Below, piece by piece: positions 11,209-11,449 of a DNA stretch of 11,449 nucleotides. Each line of letters starts with the position of its first letter. Positions within the stretch are counted from its first letter, which is position 1. The stretch lies in the NCBI GenBank assembly GCA_045600525.1, contig JAZRYC010000136.1, forward strand, positions 1 through 11,449, in the 5' to 3' direction. The stretch comes from F23-D06 sp045600525 (GTDB lineage Bacteria; Bacteroidota; Bacteroidia; Bacteroidales; WCHB1-69). The position numbers and the translations under genes were made by a program. The notes below the pieces were generated by a model. The model saw nothing but the letters and a program-made list of their open reading frames with translations, had not been told where the DNA came from and made no database searches.

Positions 11209-11449
11209 ATGTACTTAAACAAAGAAACAAACGCAAGCTACAATTTCAAGGCACCCAACATTCCCGGTGATGCCGACAAGAAAATTGAAGTGTTTTTCCC
11301 TACCGCAGAAGCCGTGACTCCGGAATTAAGCTCAAACAAGGCAGAGGTCACCGTGAACTGCAACACGACCGTCATTGATTTGGGTTCTGTATCAGCAGCA
11401 CCTACATTGACCATGACTCCCGGCAATGATCTTAACATCGGAGCGAAAG
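11209..11449 (+). CDS. Head protein gene, 3' end beyond window
   Basis: Starting at ATG 11209, five bases after the protease/scaffold stop, the frame stays open to the window edge (80 codons). It begins MYLNKETNASYNFKAPNIPG and continues with strand-like, Thr- and Ala-rich sequence (AEVTVNCNTTVIDLGSV). Position directly after protease/scaffold suggests a head decoration protein or the major capsid protein; the short soluble beta-rich start favours a decoration-type protein, but the visible part is too small to decide. Confidence 0.6.
   Translation, partial: MYLNKETNASYNFKAPNIPGDADKKIEVFFPTAEAVTPELSSNKAEVTVNCNTTVIDLGSVSAAPTLTMTPGNDLNIGAK

Larger units (their letters stand above)
1..11449. mobile_element. 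Internal segment of a Mu-like prophage/phage of Bacteroidales
   Basis: Both window edges lie inside phage genes, so this is an internal piece. Structural genes related to phage Mu gp27-gp30, gp36, gpG and gpI are recognisable, but their order and strand differ from Mu: terminase to gp37-like genes run on the minus strand, and protease/scaffold and the following head gene run on the plus strand from a shared divergent region near 10,000. Early small genes are on the plus strand at the left. TAnnTTTG boxes and SD-less leaders point to a Bacteroidales host. Whether it is an integrated prophage or a free phage genome cannot be told, because no ends or host genes are visible. Confidence 0.85.

Noticed and set aside
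1..11449. Diversity-generating retroelement, as known in some Bacteroides Mu-like phages
   Set aside because: No reverse transcriptase, template/variable repeat pair or tail-fibre gene is present in this window.

Overview
The window reads as the interior of a Mu-like (transposable, tailed) prophage or phage of a Bacteroidales host. The phage type is supported by a set of Mu-family structural genes: a terminase pair, a gp29-like portal (DUF935), a gp30-like MuF head protein, a gp36-like protein (DUF1320), a gpG-like virion morphogenesis protein and a ClpP-fold prohead protease/scaffold. The host group is supported by repeated Bacteroidetes-type -7 boxes (TAnnTTTG, usually TATTTTTG), by short A-rich leaders before start codons, and by the near absence of Shine-Dalgarno sequences (one striking exception at 228-235). 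No transposase, integrase, attachment site, tRNA, rRNA, CRISPR array or reverse transcriptase is visible.

Layout. (1) 1-1657, plus strand: the end of an early/middle operon of five small, closely packed genes: a Cys-rich protein, a DUF4406 nucleotide-sugar-hydrolase-like protein, a replication-module-like protein, an unknown, and a stand-alone DnaA domain IV-like DNA-binding protein. It ends in a strong terminator at 1671-1701. Two arrays of a 7-bp repeat (GAATAAT) each end one base before a start codon. (2) 1703-2330, plus strand: two small single-gene units. One encodes a one-pass membrane protein and lies between two terminators. The other encodes a basic protein ending in a textbook sliding-clamp-binding motif (QLSLF). 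(3) 2327-9935, minus strand, read right to left: the packaging and head-assembly operon TerS, TerL, an 80-aa unknown, gp36-like, portal, MuF head protein, then gpG-like and a gp37/tail-terminator-like protein. (4) 3381-4690: an AT-rich accessory cassette (moron) interrupting that operon, with a small acidic protein overlapping an SDH/SppA-type Clp-fold serine protease. It has its own promoter-like box and terminator, plus an orphan plus-strand promoter-hairpin-terminator unit. (5) 9936-10087: a divergent control region. (6) 10088-11449, plus strand: protease fused to scaffold, then the start of the next head gene, cut by the window edge.

The most notable feature is the junction between portal and MuF gene. 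The MuF frame has no ATG, GTG or TTG upstream of residue ~33 of the coding-looking region, and no internal Met until near its C terminus. The portal gene ends with an in-frame slippery heptamer (T TTT TTC), a 6-nt spacer and a 7-bp GC-rich hairpin, arranged exactly so that a -1 shift enters the MuF frame. This predicts a portal-MuF fusion made by programmed frameshifting. The AT-rich C-terminal domain of the MuF protein looks like an exchanged toxin-type domain next to the accessory cassette.
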